The notes beneath the pieces were generated by a model. The model was not told the origin of the DNA. It saw nothing but the letters and a program-made list of their open reading frames with translations, and searched no databases. From Scleromitrula shiraiana (taxonomy: Eukaryota; Ascomycota; Leotiomycetes; Helotiales; Sclerotiniaceae), in NCBI GenBank assembly GCA_028455995.1, contig JABELC010000009.1, positions 1,178,001 through 1,242,000 on the forward strand: a stretch of 64,000 nt of DNA, read 5' to 3'. Below are positions 34,201-47,096 of this stretch, one piece after another (positions within the stretch are counted from its first letter, which is position 1; each line of letters begins with the position of its first letter). The position numbers and the translations under genes are program-made.

Positions 34201-37200
34201 CTAATTAGTACTGTATAAATCAAATATTACAAGCATCAAGGCAATATTGTAGTAGTGGAAATATTATTAAAGAGATTGGAATTGAATTTGAAATATTAGT
34301 AAAGCGTCTTGATCAAGAACAATATATAGTGCTAAGATAGAACATGTAGACATCAAAACGATATTACAGCTTTTGCGTCTATCACACACGCTCTCAGCCC
34401 GGCTCTTTAAACTCAACTTCTCAAAACTTCAACTTCTCAATTTCTATTTTTTTAAGATTTCTATAATATTCTCAAATTTTCAAATCTTTAAAACTTTTAA
34501 TGATAATGAGATCTTTTTTATTATTTTTTTTATTATTTTTTTTATCATTTCTTTTTTATTCCTTTTTCTTACTCTATTTTATATATTTATTATTTTCAGA
34601 TTTACGGAGATTATATTAAAAAACTCTAATTTTTATTTAAAGATATTGTTGTTTTTAAACTAATAAAAGTTATAAGAATTCAGGAATATTTTTTAAAAAT
34701 AAACAAATTTTTATTATTTTATAATAATTTACTTTTTTTTTTTTTTTTTTCTCTTTAATTCCTTTTTACATAATAATAGAGAACTTATTTTTTTTGTTAG
34801 AATATGATATCTTTTTTTAATCGTTTATATAAATATTTTTATTTAATTTCTTTTTTCAAGTCAATATGATAAAAAGGAATTTTTTTTCTTTAGATTATTC
34901 TTTTTTAAATTAAAACTTTAAAAAATATAATAAGTTTTGCAAACTATTTAAAAATGGATTTAATTTTAAAAACAATTTTAATAATAAGATTTTTTTATTA
35001 TATATTTAATTTAAGATTTTAAAATATATTTATTATTATATTTTTAATAATAATATTTTATAAGTATTTAAAAGCGATTTTGTAAATTGGATTTTAAAAT
35101 ATTTTATTATAATTTAAAAAAAGAACTTTTTTATTTTATAATTTTTTAAGTGATTTTTATAAAAACTTAATATTAATGTTTTTGTTGATTTTGATATTAG
35201 TATTAATTTGATTTTTATATTTTTTTTTAAAATTTTATCTAAATGGATTTTAGAAGTGATAAGTATAATAATTTGCAATATATAATTCAATATATGATTA
35301 AATATTTTTATTGTAATAATCAAGAAATTTAATAATCTAAAAAAAAAAGACGGAAAAAACTTTATTATCGATTTTATTTAAGAAAATAAGATTAAAGATA
35401 AGAATAAAAAGGATAAAAAAGATAAATAAAAAAAAAAGAAATTATTTAATTTTAAGGAATTTAATTCTAAATTAATATTTATTGAAGGAGAAAATAATAA
35501 TAATGATAACTTTGATTTTGACTTTGATTTCAATCTTGAGAATGATCTTTTCGATTATTTAAATTTTGAAGATTTTGAGATTGATTTTATTTTATTTGAT
35601 ATTAGTAAATAATTTAAAAGCTTTGCAAAATGCTATATATTAAATAATAATAAATATAATAGTTAAATAGATAGTATTAAATATAAATCAATTATCTATA
35701 AAAATAATTATAAATAAATTAGTTTATTTAAATAATATTGATATTTTAATATTTTATTTATATTATATAAAAATATTTAAAAGTATTATTATAATATTAT
35801 TAAATATAAAAATTTAAATATTAATTAAAAGATAATTATTAAAAAATTTTAGAAAGTATTTGAAGATAAAGAATAGAAGTATAATATATATAATAATTGA
35901 TTTAAAATTATTTTTTATATTATTATTATAAATAATTTATTAAAGTTAGTTAAATAATTATATAAAATTTTATTTAATAAGATATATATTATAAAGTTTG
36001 ATTTATTATTAGAAATGTGTGGCAATTTTATTTATATAATAAAATTTTTTATAATCTATTAAAATTATTTTATATGTTTTTAAGAATGTTTAAATTTATT
36101 TAAAATATTTATTATTATAATTATAAAGATCTATATATTTATTGTAATATAAGAAAGTATGAAGGTTAAGTTTAAAGATGAATTATTTTTTAAAAAAAAA
36201 GATGATAATATAATTGAACAAAATTTTAATGATCAATAATTTTAAGGAAACAATTGGAATAATAATAATTTATAATTTTAAAATAAAAATATATGTTTTA
36301 ATAATCGAATTCTTTGATTTAATAATAATTATTATAATTAAAAACAAAAAGTATGTTATATTTGTAAAAAAAAAGAATATTGATTAATTAAATATATTTT
36401 TAAAAAATAAATTGCTATGAAAAAAGAATTTAATTAAAAAATAAAATCAAGATTTGGCTTTAATAATATATAAAGTTTTAATAAAAACTATAATCGATAT
36501 ATTTAAGATAAGTATAATAATAATAACGATTTTATCTATATAATTAAAGAAATCAAAGCATTCTAATTAGAATTATATTTTAATAATAATAATAATAATA
36601 ATAGCATTAAAATATTTATTATTTTATATAGTTTTTATATTATTATAAATGATAATTATAATAATTTTGTTATAAAACTTAATAATCTAATTATTTTATA
36701 TATTTATATTGATAAAATTGATCAAAAACTTGAAATTTATTTATAGATTGAATATTATAATAAATACAAATTTATCGATATGATAATTAATTCTAATATC
36801 ACAAAATGATCAATTATCAATTATAAATAGTTTTTAGCATTATAAAAACTTATTCGAATTGATATAAAGATTCCAAATTTAATTATAAACTTTAAGTTTG
36901 ATTTTAATGATATTCTTTTTATTGAAACTATTTTAATTATTAGCTTAATCGACATAATTAATACCCATATTGTTAATATAAATATTTTATTTTTATTAAG
37001 TTTTATAGATATAGACTATATTTAAATCTTATTTAATAATATTAAAAATGAATTTCAATATATTAATAATAAAATATAGAAAATTATTAAATGTTATAGA
37101 TATGTATTTATTAATTAGTTAATTTTATTATAAAAATTCTAGTAATTTATTATAAAATTATTAAATATAGATAAAAAATGTTATTTATTTAAAATCGAAT

Positions 37201-40200
37201 TATATTATATTTATAGATGAATAGAATATTCCTTTGTTAAGAAATTGTATAATTTATTTAATTACGTTAGTTATAAAGATGAATTCAATTGCAAATAATT
37301 AAAATAATTTATAAAGTATTATAAAGAATGCTAGTTTTATATCGATAAATTTAAAAGATTTAAATTCAAGTTTTATGATGATATAGAATTCAATTTTATT
37401 ATTATAATTGATATAATGTATATTAATAATAGTTTTATTTTTTATATTATTAATAAAGCAATCCGGTTTAATGTTATATGCTTTATTAAGAATTTGTTAA
37501 TAATGATAATATAAAACATATTTTATTTTATATGAATCAATATTTATAATAGTTTTTTTGAGTTAATTGTTCACGATCAAAAAATCCATTTCATGGGAAA
37601 AGACTTTATTGATAATGTTTATATAATTGTAATTAAAATTAAATATATAACTATTGAAGCCTATTACTTTATTAAAATAATCAAACATTACTATAAAATA
37701 ATTTGATGAGTATATATAATTATCATTAAAAAATTTGAAGATGTTAAAAGAATTAATAAAGATATAAGACTATAAATAACCATCAAAATCGTTAATAATA
37801 CTATTAATCTAAATAATCTTATCCTTATTTTATTAGTATTTGGTGCATTTCCCCGTTTAATATCTTTCGATTTCTTTACCTTATTCATTTTATAGTATAC
37901 CGCTACAATCAATAAAGCAATAGATAAAATACGAAAAAAACATACTAAACGTATAGTGATAAATGTTTTATATCAATATAATAGATTATTTATATTTTAT
38001 TTATATAACCTCGAATTTGGATCTTTAGTTTTCGTTCATTAAAAGAAAGGCATTTGGGATGGATTATATAAATTTATCAAAATAAAAAATCAAATATATA
38101 TAATCAAAATAAATAATTTTAATAAAGAATTTAAAAGCATTTCAATAAAACTATATAAAAAAAAGCTTAAAATATCTAATAAACTATTTAATAATATAAT
38201 CGATTTTTTATCAACAAAAAATCTTATTCTAGACTTAATTGATAATAAAGACTTTAATAATTTAAAAACATTTCAATCAAAAAAAAGTATTTGCATATTA
38301 AATAAAAAGCTTATTCTTAATTTAGCTTTTATTCTAATCTTGTACTTAAAGCTAATAATCAAAATTCTTTATTGAAAACAAATCTCAAAATATAATCAAA
38401 TATGTTTTGATAATAATAATAATAATAATTATATTATTAAAGATATTTTTAATATATATATTATTATAGATTCTTTATCAATTATAAACCAATTTTATTT
38501 ATCTTATAAAAAAGAAATAAATAATTTATTAAAAAAAAGTATATTTAAAATTGTTAAAAAAAATAATATACTAAAAAATATCTAAATCTTCTATAATAAA
38601 TTCATTAACTTTATTAAAAACAAAGGTATATCAAAGGTATTTAAAAAGTTTAGATTAGTAATTCAAAGTTATAATAATAAAAATAAAAAAACAATTTTAA
38701 TAAAATCTTTTATTATTTAATATATTAATTATAAAACTATATTTTATTTTATAATTTTATAAAATATATATCGATATATTTAATTATATTTTTATAATAT
38801 ATTATAAATATATATTTAATTAAAAATATTTTTAATTTATACATTTTATATCAAACTTTTATCAAAAATAGATTTCGAATTAAATACAATTCTCAAAATT
38901 GTATACCTACTTTACAGTATTATAAAATCAAAAAACTATTAATATTTTATATACCATAATCATCATATAAAAACCCTCAAAATGATCCCTTTCTCATCTA
39001 ATAATTGTTTATTCTATATTAATAAAAATAAAAAATTAAATATAATTGAATTATAAATTGATAATATTTTTATTTTTATTAATAAAGAATTTGCAAATAA
39101 AAAAAAAATCTAAATCAAAAAAAAAGATTATTTTTTAAAAATATAAAAACAATTAATAATTGATTTTCTCCTTGAATTTAATAATATTTTAATTTATATC
39201 GATAAAAACAATGTAATTATATTCATTTAAAAATAACAATATAACAAACTTTATTTTATAAACTATTTCCCCATCAATCTTAAATTATATATAAAAATTA
39301 AAAAAAATATTTTTCTAAAAAAATAATATATTATTTAATAAACCTATAGCATATATATTATAAATATTTATTAACCAAAAACATTATTTAACCTATCATA
39401 TATAACCTAAATTATCAATCTAATTAAAAACAATATAAATATTTTTAATAAGTATATTTAATAGCAAATTGACAATTTTAACTATAGCCTTATATTCGTT
39501 TTTTTTAAAATAGAATTATTATAAATAATTTATTTTATCAATATAAACTTTATAAATAATATTGATTTTTTTTTTTAAATCAATTTTATTATAATATTTA
39601 TTAATAAAAATAATAATACAAATATTATTTACTAATCCTTTATCAAATACAAATAAATCATACAAAACATTCTTATTTTAAAACTATATAAAATAAAATA
39701 TAGATTTAACATTGCCATTATAATTAAATCTAATATTGATGAAATTATAAATCAATTAATTAATAAAAAGATTATAACCAACCTTATATTTTTTATAATT
39801 TATATTGATTTAAAATCCCTTTATAAATGTTTAATCAAACTTAATACTTTTTAAAAAAAATATTTAATAATCAACCTAGCCTTTATTCATTAATTATATA
39901 AATATAAAAAAATCATAAAAATTAAATAAATTATTAACAATACAAACCTTACTAATACAATAACAAAATCAAAGTTCTATACTATTCTTAAAAACTTTAT
40001 CGATATTAATAAAATCAATATCAATATAAAAAAATAGATTAAATATAAATAAATCATTTTACCTATTTAATAAAATAAATCATAATTATTCAAATTAGCA
40101 TTTATTATAAATTAACCTATATAATATATTAATATATTATAATAAAAAAAATACAATAAAACAAATATAATAAAAAGAATATAAAAGATACAATAATATA

Positions 40201-40512
40201 AAAAATTAATACAAAAAATATAAAAACATAAAAAACTAATATAAAAAAGATACAAAAAATAATGATATCTATCAAAATCATTAAGATATCATTATTCCAA
40301 TCCGAAAATAACCCCTCCGAAAATAACCCCTCCAAAAACAACAACGATTACGATTCTACACACACTTTCTTTAAATAACATTTTCTTTTATCAATCATAT
40401 TACTTATATACATTTCAACTTTTTGATCTATTTTATAAAAAAACAAAGAAAGATAATATTACAATATACAATAAGTTTAATTTAATTTTTTTTTTTTTTC
40501 AAATAATACTAA

Positions 40513-40671
40513 TATTAAAATATAAATCATAAAATAATATATAATAAATATATAACTACAATCGTATATATATATAACTTAATAACTTATATTATAGATA
40601 AATCAATAACAAGAATATTAAATACAAATTATAGTATCATAATCGTACGACTTAACCGAAGTAAAACCACA
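40513..40671 (+). repeat. 3' LTR of nested Copia element
   Basis: 159 bp, aligning base for base with the 5' LTR. The start reads TATTAAAATATA where the 5' copy reads TGTTGGGATATA, a run of G-to-A changes. Confidence 0.85.
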
Positions 40672-43600
40672 ATAAGTAATTGTTAGATAAAGAAAAAGTT
40701 ATTTTAAGAGTTTTTATATGATGATTGTGGTATGTAAAATATTAATGATTTTTTGATTTTGCAATATTATAAAGTGGGTATATAATTTTAAAGATTATAT
40801 TTGATTTGAAGTTTATTTTTAGTGGAGGTTTGATATAAAATATGCGAATTAAGGATATTTTTGATTAAATATATGTTTATAATATATTGTAAAGATATAG
40901 TTAGGTATATTAGTATATATTTTATAAAGTTATAAAACAAAGTATAATTTTATAATTAATATATTAAATAGTAAAAGATTTTATTAGAATTATTTTTTTG
41001 TTTTTATTATTATAGTTTTAAATTATTAATTTGGATTTTTTGAATATTTTTGATATACTTTTGTTTTTGATGAAATTGATGAATTTATTGCGAAAAATTT
41101 AGGTATTTTTTGGTATATTGCTTTTTTTAATAATTTTAAATGTATTTTTTTTTAATAAATTGTTTATTTTTTTTTTGTAAAATAAATGAAATTGATTTAT
41201 GATTAGTAAAGAGTTTATAATAATATATATATTAAAAATGTTTTTAATAATATAATTATTATTATTATTATTAAAGTATATTTGATTATGTTTTGAGGTT
41301 TGTTTTTAGTGAAGAATCTCGATTATTAGTTTTAAATGTAGGATTGAGATAGAAGCTAGGTTAGGAATAGATTTTTTGTTTAATATATAAATATTTTTTT
41401 TTGATTGAAATATTTTTGAGTTATTAAAGTTTTTATTATTAATTAAATTTAGGGTAAGATTTTTTATTAATGGAGAATTGGTTGTATTATTAAATAATTT
41501 ATTAAATATTTTGAGCTTTTTTTTATATAGTTTTATTAAAATGTTTTTGAATTCTTTATTAAAGTTGTTTATTTTGATTATATATATTTAATCTTTTATT
41601 TTGATAAGTTTATATAGTTTGTTTTAGATATTTTTTTTTTAATAAATAAAAATTAAAAATCTAAATTTGAGATTATATAAATGAAATATAAATAATTTAT
41701 TATATTAATATAAAGTATTTATTATTATTTGTTTAATATGTTTTTTTTATATTTTATTTATTATTTTATTAATTATAGTGGTATATTATAAAATAAATAA
41801 AGTGGGGGAATTGAAAAATATTAAATAAAGAAATGCGCTAAATATTAATAGAGTAGAGATAAAATTATTTGGATTAATAGTATTATTAATAATTTTAATG
41901 ATTATTTATAGTTTTATATTTTTGTTGATTTTTTTAATGTTTTTAAATTTTTTAATAATAATTATATATATTTATTAAATTATTTTATAATAATGTTTGA
42001 TTATTTTAATAGAATAATAAGTTTTAATAAATATATATTTAATTTTAATTATAATTATATAAATATTATTAATAAAGTTTTTTTTTATAAAATAAATTCT
42101 TTAATTATAAATAATTAGTTTGAAAAAGTTATTATAAATATTAATTTATATAAAGTAAAATATATTTTATATTATTATAGTTAATAAATTTTTGATAAAG
42201 TATATAATATTGAATTGGATTGTTTTATTAATAATGTAAAAAATGGGATTATTATTAATATATATTATATTAATTATGATAATAAAGTTGAATTTGATAT
42301 TGTTGTGAAGTTTGAATTTAAATTTTTTGGGTTTATTAATATAGAATTGGTATTTTTTATAGTATTTTATAAATTGTTTTAGTTATTTATGATTGAATTT
42401 ATTTTTATAATTAATGTAATTAAATAAATTATATAGTTTTTTAATAAAGAGATATTTTATTTATTTATAAATATAGTGTAGTTCGATTTTAAATAAATAA
42501 TATTTTTTATTTATATTTAATGATTTTATGATAAATTGCTAGAATTTTTATAATAAAATTAATTAATTAATAAATATATATTTATAGTGTTTAATAGTTT
42601 TTTATATTTTATTATTAATATATTAAAATTCATTTTTAATATTATTAAATGAGATTTGAATATAATCTATATTTATAAAATTTAATAAAAATAGAGTATT
42701 TACATTAACAATATAAATATCAATTATACTAATTGGGCTAATAATTAAAATAATTTTAATAAAAAAAATATTATTAAAGCTAAATCTAAAGTTTATAATT
42801 GAATTTAAAGTCTTTATATTAATTCGAATAAATTTTTATAATATTAAAAACTATTTGTAATTAATAATTAATTATTTTATAATATTAAAATTAATTATTA
42901 TATCAATAAATTTATATTTATTATAATATTTAATTTATAAATAGATTTTGAATTTTTGATTAATTTTATTAATATAAATATATAAAATAATTAAACTATT
43001 AAATTTTATAACAAAATTGTTGTAATTATTATTTATAATAATATAAAAGCTATATAAAATAATAAATGTTTTAATATTATTATTATTATTATTATTATCA
43101 AAATATGATTTTAATTGAAATGCTTTGATTTTTTTAATTATATAAATAAAATTGTTATTATTATTATATTTGTTTTGAATATATTGATTATAGTTTTTAT
43201 TAAAACTTTATATATTATTAAAGCTAAATCTCGATTTTATTCTTTGATTGAATTTTTTTTTTATAGCGATTTGTTTTTTAGAGGTATGTTTGATTAATTA
43301 ATATCTTTTCTTTTTATAAATATAATATATTTTTTATTTTTGATTATAATAATTATTATTAAATTAGAGAATTTGATTATTAAAATATATATTTTTGTTT
43401 TGAAATCAAAAATTATTATTGTTTTAATTGTTTTTTTGAAATTGTTGATTATTAAAGTTTTATTTGATTATATTGTTATTTTTTTTTTTAAAAAACGATT
43501 TATTTTTAGATTTATTTTTTATATTTTTTTATATTATAATAGATATGTAAATCTTTATAATTGTAATAATAAATATTTTGGATAAATCTGAATATTCTTA

Positions 43601-45479
43601 AAAGTATATAAAATAGTTTTATTAAATTATAAAGAGTTTTATTATATAAATAGAATCACTATATATTTTTAATAATAATCTAAACTTTATAATATATATT
43701 TTATTGAATAAGATTTTATATAATTGTTTAATTAATTTTAATAAATTATTTGTAATAATAATATAAAAAATAATTTTAGACCAATTATTATATATATCAT
43801 GTTTTTATTTTTTGTCTTCAAATGTTTTTTAAAATTTTTTGATAATTATTTTTTAATTGATATTTGAGTTTTTATATTTGATAATATTATAATAATATTT
43901 TTAAGTATTTTTATATAATATAAATAAAATGCTAAGATATTGATATTATTTAAATAAATTGATTTGTTTATAATTATTTTTATAAATAATTGATTTGTAT
44001 TTGATATTATTTATTTAATTATTATATTTATTATTATTTAATATATAGTATTTTGTAAAGCTTTCAAATTATTTATTAATATCAAATAGAATAAAGTCAA
44101 TCTTGAAATCTTTAAAATCTAAATGATCAAAAAAATCATTTTTAAAATTAAAATCGGAATCAAAATTAGAATTATTGTTATTACCTTTTTTTTTTTTTAA
44201 TAAATATTAATTCAAAATCAAGTTTTTTAAAATTAGATAGTTTTTTTAATATCGCCTATTTCTTTTATTTGCCTTTATTTTTTTTATCTTTTTTGTTTTT
44301 ATCTTTAATTTTATTTTTTTAAATAAAGTTAATAATAAAGTTTTTTTTATTTTTTTTTTTAGATTATTAAGTTTTTTGATTATTATAATAAAAATATTTG
44401 ATTATATATTAAATTATATATCATAAATTATTATATTTATTGTTTTTAAAATCTATTCAAATAAAGCTTTAAAAAAAAATATAAAAATCAAACTAATATT
44501 AATATCAAAATCAACAAAAATATTAATATTAAGTTCTTATAAAAATCGCTTAAAGAATTATAAAATAAAAAAGTTCTTTTTCTAGACTATAACAAAGTGT
44601 TTTAAAATCTAATTCGCAAAATCGTTTTTAAATATTTATAAAATATTATTATTAAAAATATAATAATAAATATATTTTAAAATTTTAAATTAAATATATA
44701 ATAAAAAAGTCTTATTATTGAAGTTGTTTTTGAGATTAAATCCATCTTTGAATAATTCGCAAAGTTTATCGTATTTTTTAAAATTTTAATTTAAAAAAAA
44801 ATAATCTAAAAAAAAGAAATTCTTTTTTGTTATATTGATTTAAAAAAGGGAATTAAATAAAGGTATTTATATAAGTAATTAAAGAGAGATATCATATTTT
44901 AATAAAAAAAATAAGTTTTTTATTATCATATAGAAAGGGTTAGAGAAGAGAAAAGAGAAAAAAAAATGAATTATTATAAAATAATAAAAGTTTGTTTATT
45001 TTTGAAAAATATTTCTAAATTTTTATAGCTTTTATTAATTTAAAAGCAATAATATCTTTAAATGAAAATCAGAGTTTTTTAATATAATCTCTATAAATCC
45101 AAAAATAGTGAATATGTGAAATGGAATAAAAAAAAGAAATAAAAAAAAAATGATAAAAAGAATAATAAAAGAAATCTTATTATCACTAAAAGTTTTTGAA
45201 AATATAAAGATATTATAAAAATCTTAAAAAAATAAAAATTAAAAAATTAAAGTTTTAAAAAACTAAATTAAAAAAGCTAGATTGAAAGCATATATAATAA
45301 ATATAAAAACTTATAATATCATTTTAACATCTACATATTCTATTTTAACACTATATATTATTCTTAATTAAAACGTTTTATTGATATTTTAAATTCAATT
45401 CTAATCTCTTCAAAAATATTTCCATTATTACAATATTGCTTTAATATTTATAATATCTAATCTGTACAATACTGATCAA

Positions 45480-45639
45480 TATAATTTTATTTCAATTTAA
45501 ATCGTACGATTATAATATTATAGTTTGTATTTGATATTCTTATTATTAATCTAACTATAATACAGATTGTTAAATCATATATATATACGATTATGGTCAC
45601 GTGTTTGTCACATGCTACCTTGTAATCTATATCCCAACA
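45480..45639 (-). repeat. 5' LTR of outer Copia element
   Basis: 160 bp in minus orientation, ending CCCAACA on the plus strand, so the LTR starts TGTTGGG. Followed by the GTTTG duplication. Confidence 0.85.
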
Positions 45640-46314
45640 GTTTGACTTTTTATATACTTAAACTTTAGAAATATCTTTATCATTCTTATTTTAAAATGAT
45701 ACTAGATATATTCAATAGAATTAAAATCAAAAAAGTATAAAGGCTAATTAGCAATTAAAAAGATCTTTCAATCTTTAAATCACTTTTTTATTTTATAAAC
45801 ATAATATATAGATACATTATTCTATTAAAATTGATACTTTAGATTTAACTGTTTAAATGTAGATTAAACTTTTATATCAAGCATCTTGAAATATAAGTTT
45901 GTATTATATCTATGCTTTTTCGTTTTTTAATAAATTGTCTTTAGATATAATCGTATAAAATATATAATAAAACATTTGTTTTGATTAATATATAATTTTT
46001 GTTAAAAGATTCGAGGTAGAAATTCTTTTTTGTTGTATAATTTGTTTTATTATATAATATATTAAACTGTGTTTTTATTTAAATTAAAGTCCTTAACAAT
46101 TTTATATAAATTTACCTTTTTTTCTATTTTGTTAACGATTTTATCATGTTGATATAGATTAAAATGTTGCTTTTTAATTTTATTACTATTTATTGAATGT
46201 AAAAGAATGTGTATTAAAGGCATTATGGTTGATATAAAAAGGTATAATCGAGGTTCGACACGTAAAAATACGTCTTTTTAAAATTCGCTTAAATATGAGT
46301 TGTGGGTCACTGTA

Positions 46315-47096
46315 CATACATTACTACCCCCGACCAAACCGACCAAACCATACAATCCCAGCCCCAAAGACGAGCGAACCAGCTAGCTAGATACATGCTC
46401 TAGACAAACCCACGCACCATCTCCCACCGTGGACATGACCAAGAATTTGCCCTTTTTTATTTTTATTTTTATTTTTATTTTTTTTTCGAGCACCCACCTT
46501 TTGCTAGATGTCCTGCACGAGCGACATACGTGTTGTGTTGTGTTGCAGTGGGTCCGGGGCCGGAAGATTGACCGGAGGTTATTCTTACCCCACCCATCAG
46601 CCCACTCACTCACCCGCTCGCTCAAGGATGAGGATTTGAATATTCAGCCAATCAAGACGGTATGGGCTTAGTGCTAACTACGGTATTTCGCTCGCTGGCA
46701 TGCGGTGTTGGGATTCTGCTATGTTGATGTATGGGGAATGGATGCTAGATATGGAAAGTTGTGATCTAGATTAGTTGATTCAGATGTTGAGCTGATCTGT
46801 GCTAAAGGGGAAGCTGGAACCGGAATCGGAACAGGAACCGGAACGGGAGGGCTTTTTGTTGTTTTTATATGTCTCTTATGGGATGGGATGGGATGGGATG
46901 GGATGGGATGGGATGGGGTTTCTCAACAGTTGTGAGCCCTAATTGTGATATAAAAAGCTCGAAAAATCCAACCATGAAAAGAAACATAAATCCAACCATC
47001 ATCTCATCCCTCGCCCCCAAGATTTCACTCAAGTTATTTTACTCTCATCCTCTACTGCCAAACGTTACTCCCACGCCATCCCCCAAACCAACCGCC
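46315..47096. other. Intergenic between transposon nest and amidase pseudogene
   Basis: Normal base composition resumes within a few bases of the transposon edge. It contains a GGATG tandem array (46879-46916) in the likely leader of the amidase gene. No other gene is seen. Confidence 0.5.

Larger units (their letters stand above)
34042..40671 (+). mobile_element. Copia-type LTR retrotransposon, plus strand, nested inside the first
   Basis: 6,630 bp with 159-bp LTRs (34042-34200 and 40513-40671) and a perfect 5-bp target duplication ATAAG (34037-34041 and 40672-40676). The 5' LTR starts TGTTGGGATATAG and the 3' LTR ends CCACA. Where they differ, the changes are almost all G/A or C/T, the RIP pattern. 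In order along the plus strand I see a Gag-type zinc knuckle relic near 36350, an integrase-like C-terminal region near 37590-38130 (VFGAFPRL, then a KGIWDGLYK block), and reverse transcriptase and RNase H relics from about 38460 to 40080. Integrase before reverse transcriptase places it in the Copia order. All frames are riddled with stops. It inserted into its sister element at the position equivalent to its own base of about 39010. Confidence 0.88.
32387..45639 (-). mobile_element. Copia-type LTR retrotransposon, minus strand, RIP-degraded, interrupted
   Basis: LTRs of 160 bp lie at 32387-32546 (3') and 45480-45639 (5', starting TGTTGGG on the minus strand). The flanking 5-bp duplication GTTTG (32382-32386 and 45640-45644) is perfect. 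Excluding the nested copy (34042-40671) and its duplicated 5 bp, the element is 6,618 bp, almost the length of the nested copy, so it appears full-length. The interior is the reverse complement of the nested copy along its whole length. No frame is longer than about 80 codons; the element is dead. Confidence 0.88.
32051..46312 (-). mobile_element. Tc1/mariner-like DNA transposon, interrupted (outermost element of nest)
   Basis: Terminal inverted repeats begin CAGT at both ends and share ATATTTAAGCGA in inverted orientation (32062-32090 and 46276-46302). A TA target duplication flanks them (32049-32050 and 46313-46314). Without the inserted LTR elements the element is about 1.0 kb (32051-32386 plus 45645-46312), probably internally deleted. 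Near 45700-45740 the minus strand gives a mutated version of the DDE-transposase block around SPDLNPIE (it reads FFDFNSIE), typical of Tc1/mariner enzymes, with stop codons on either side. It is strongly AT-biased and non-functional. It was the landing site of the Copia element. Confidence 0.75.

Noticed and set aside
34373..34663. 96-codon frame just inside the nested Copia element
   Set aside because: Phe/Ile-rich translation of A/T-saturated DNA; no Gag-like features.
43115..43585. Adjacent 60- and 81-codon frames in the outer Copia element
   Set aside because: They lie on the strand opposite to the element's coding direction and are pure A/T-bias artefacts.
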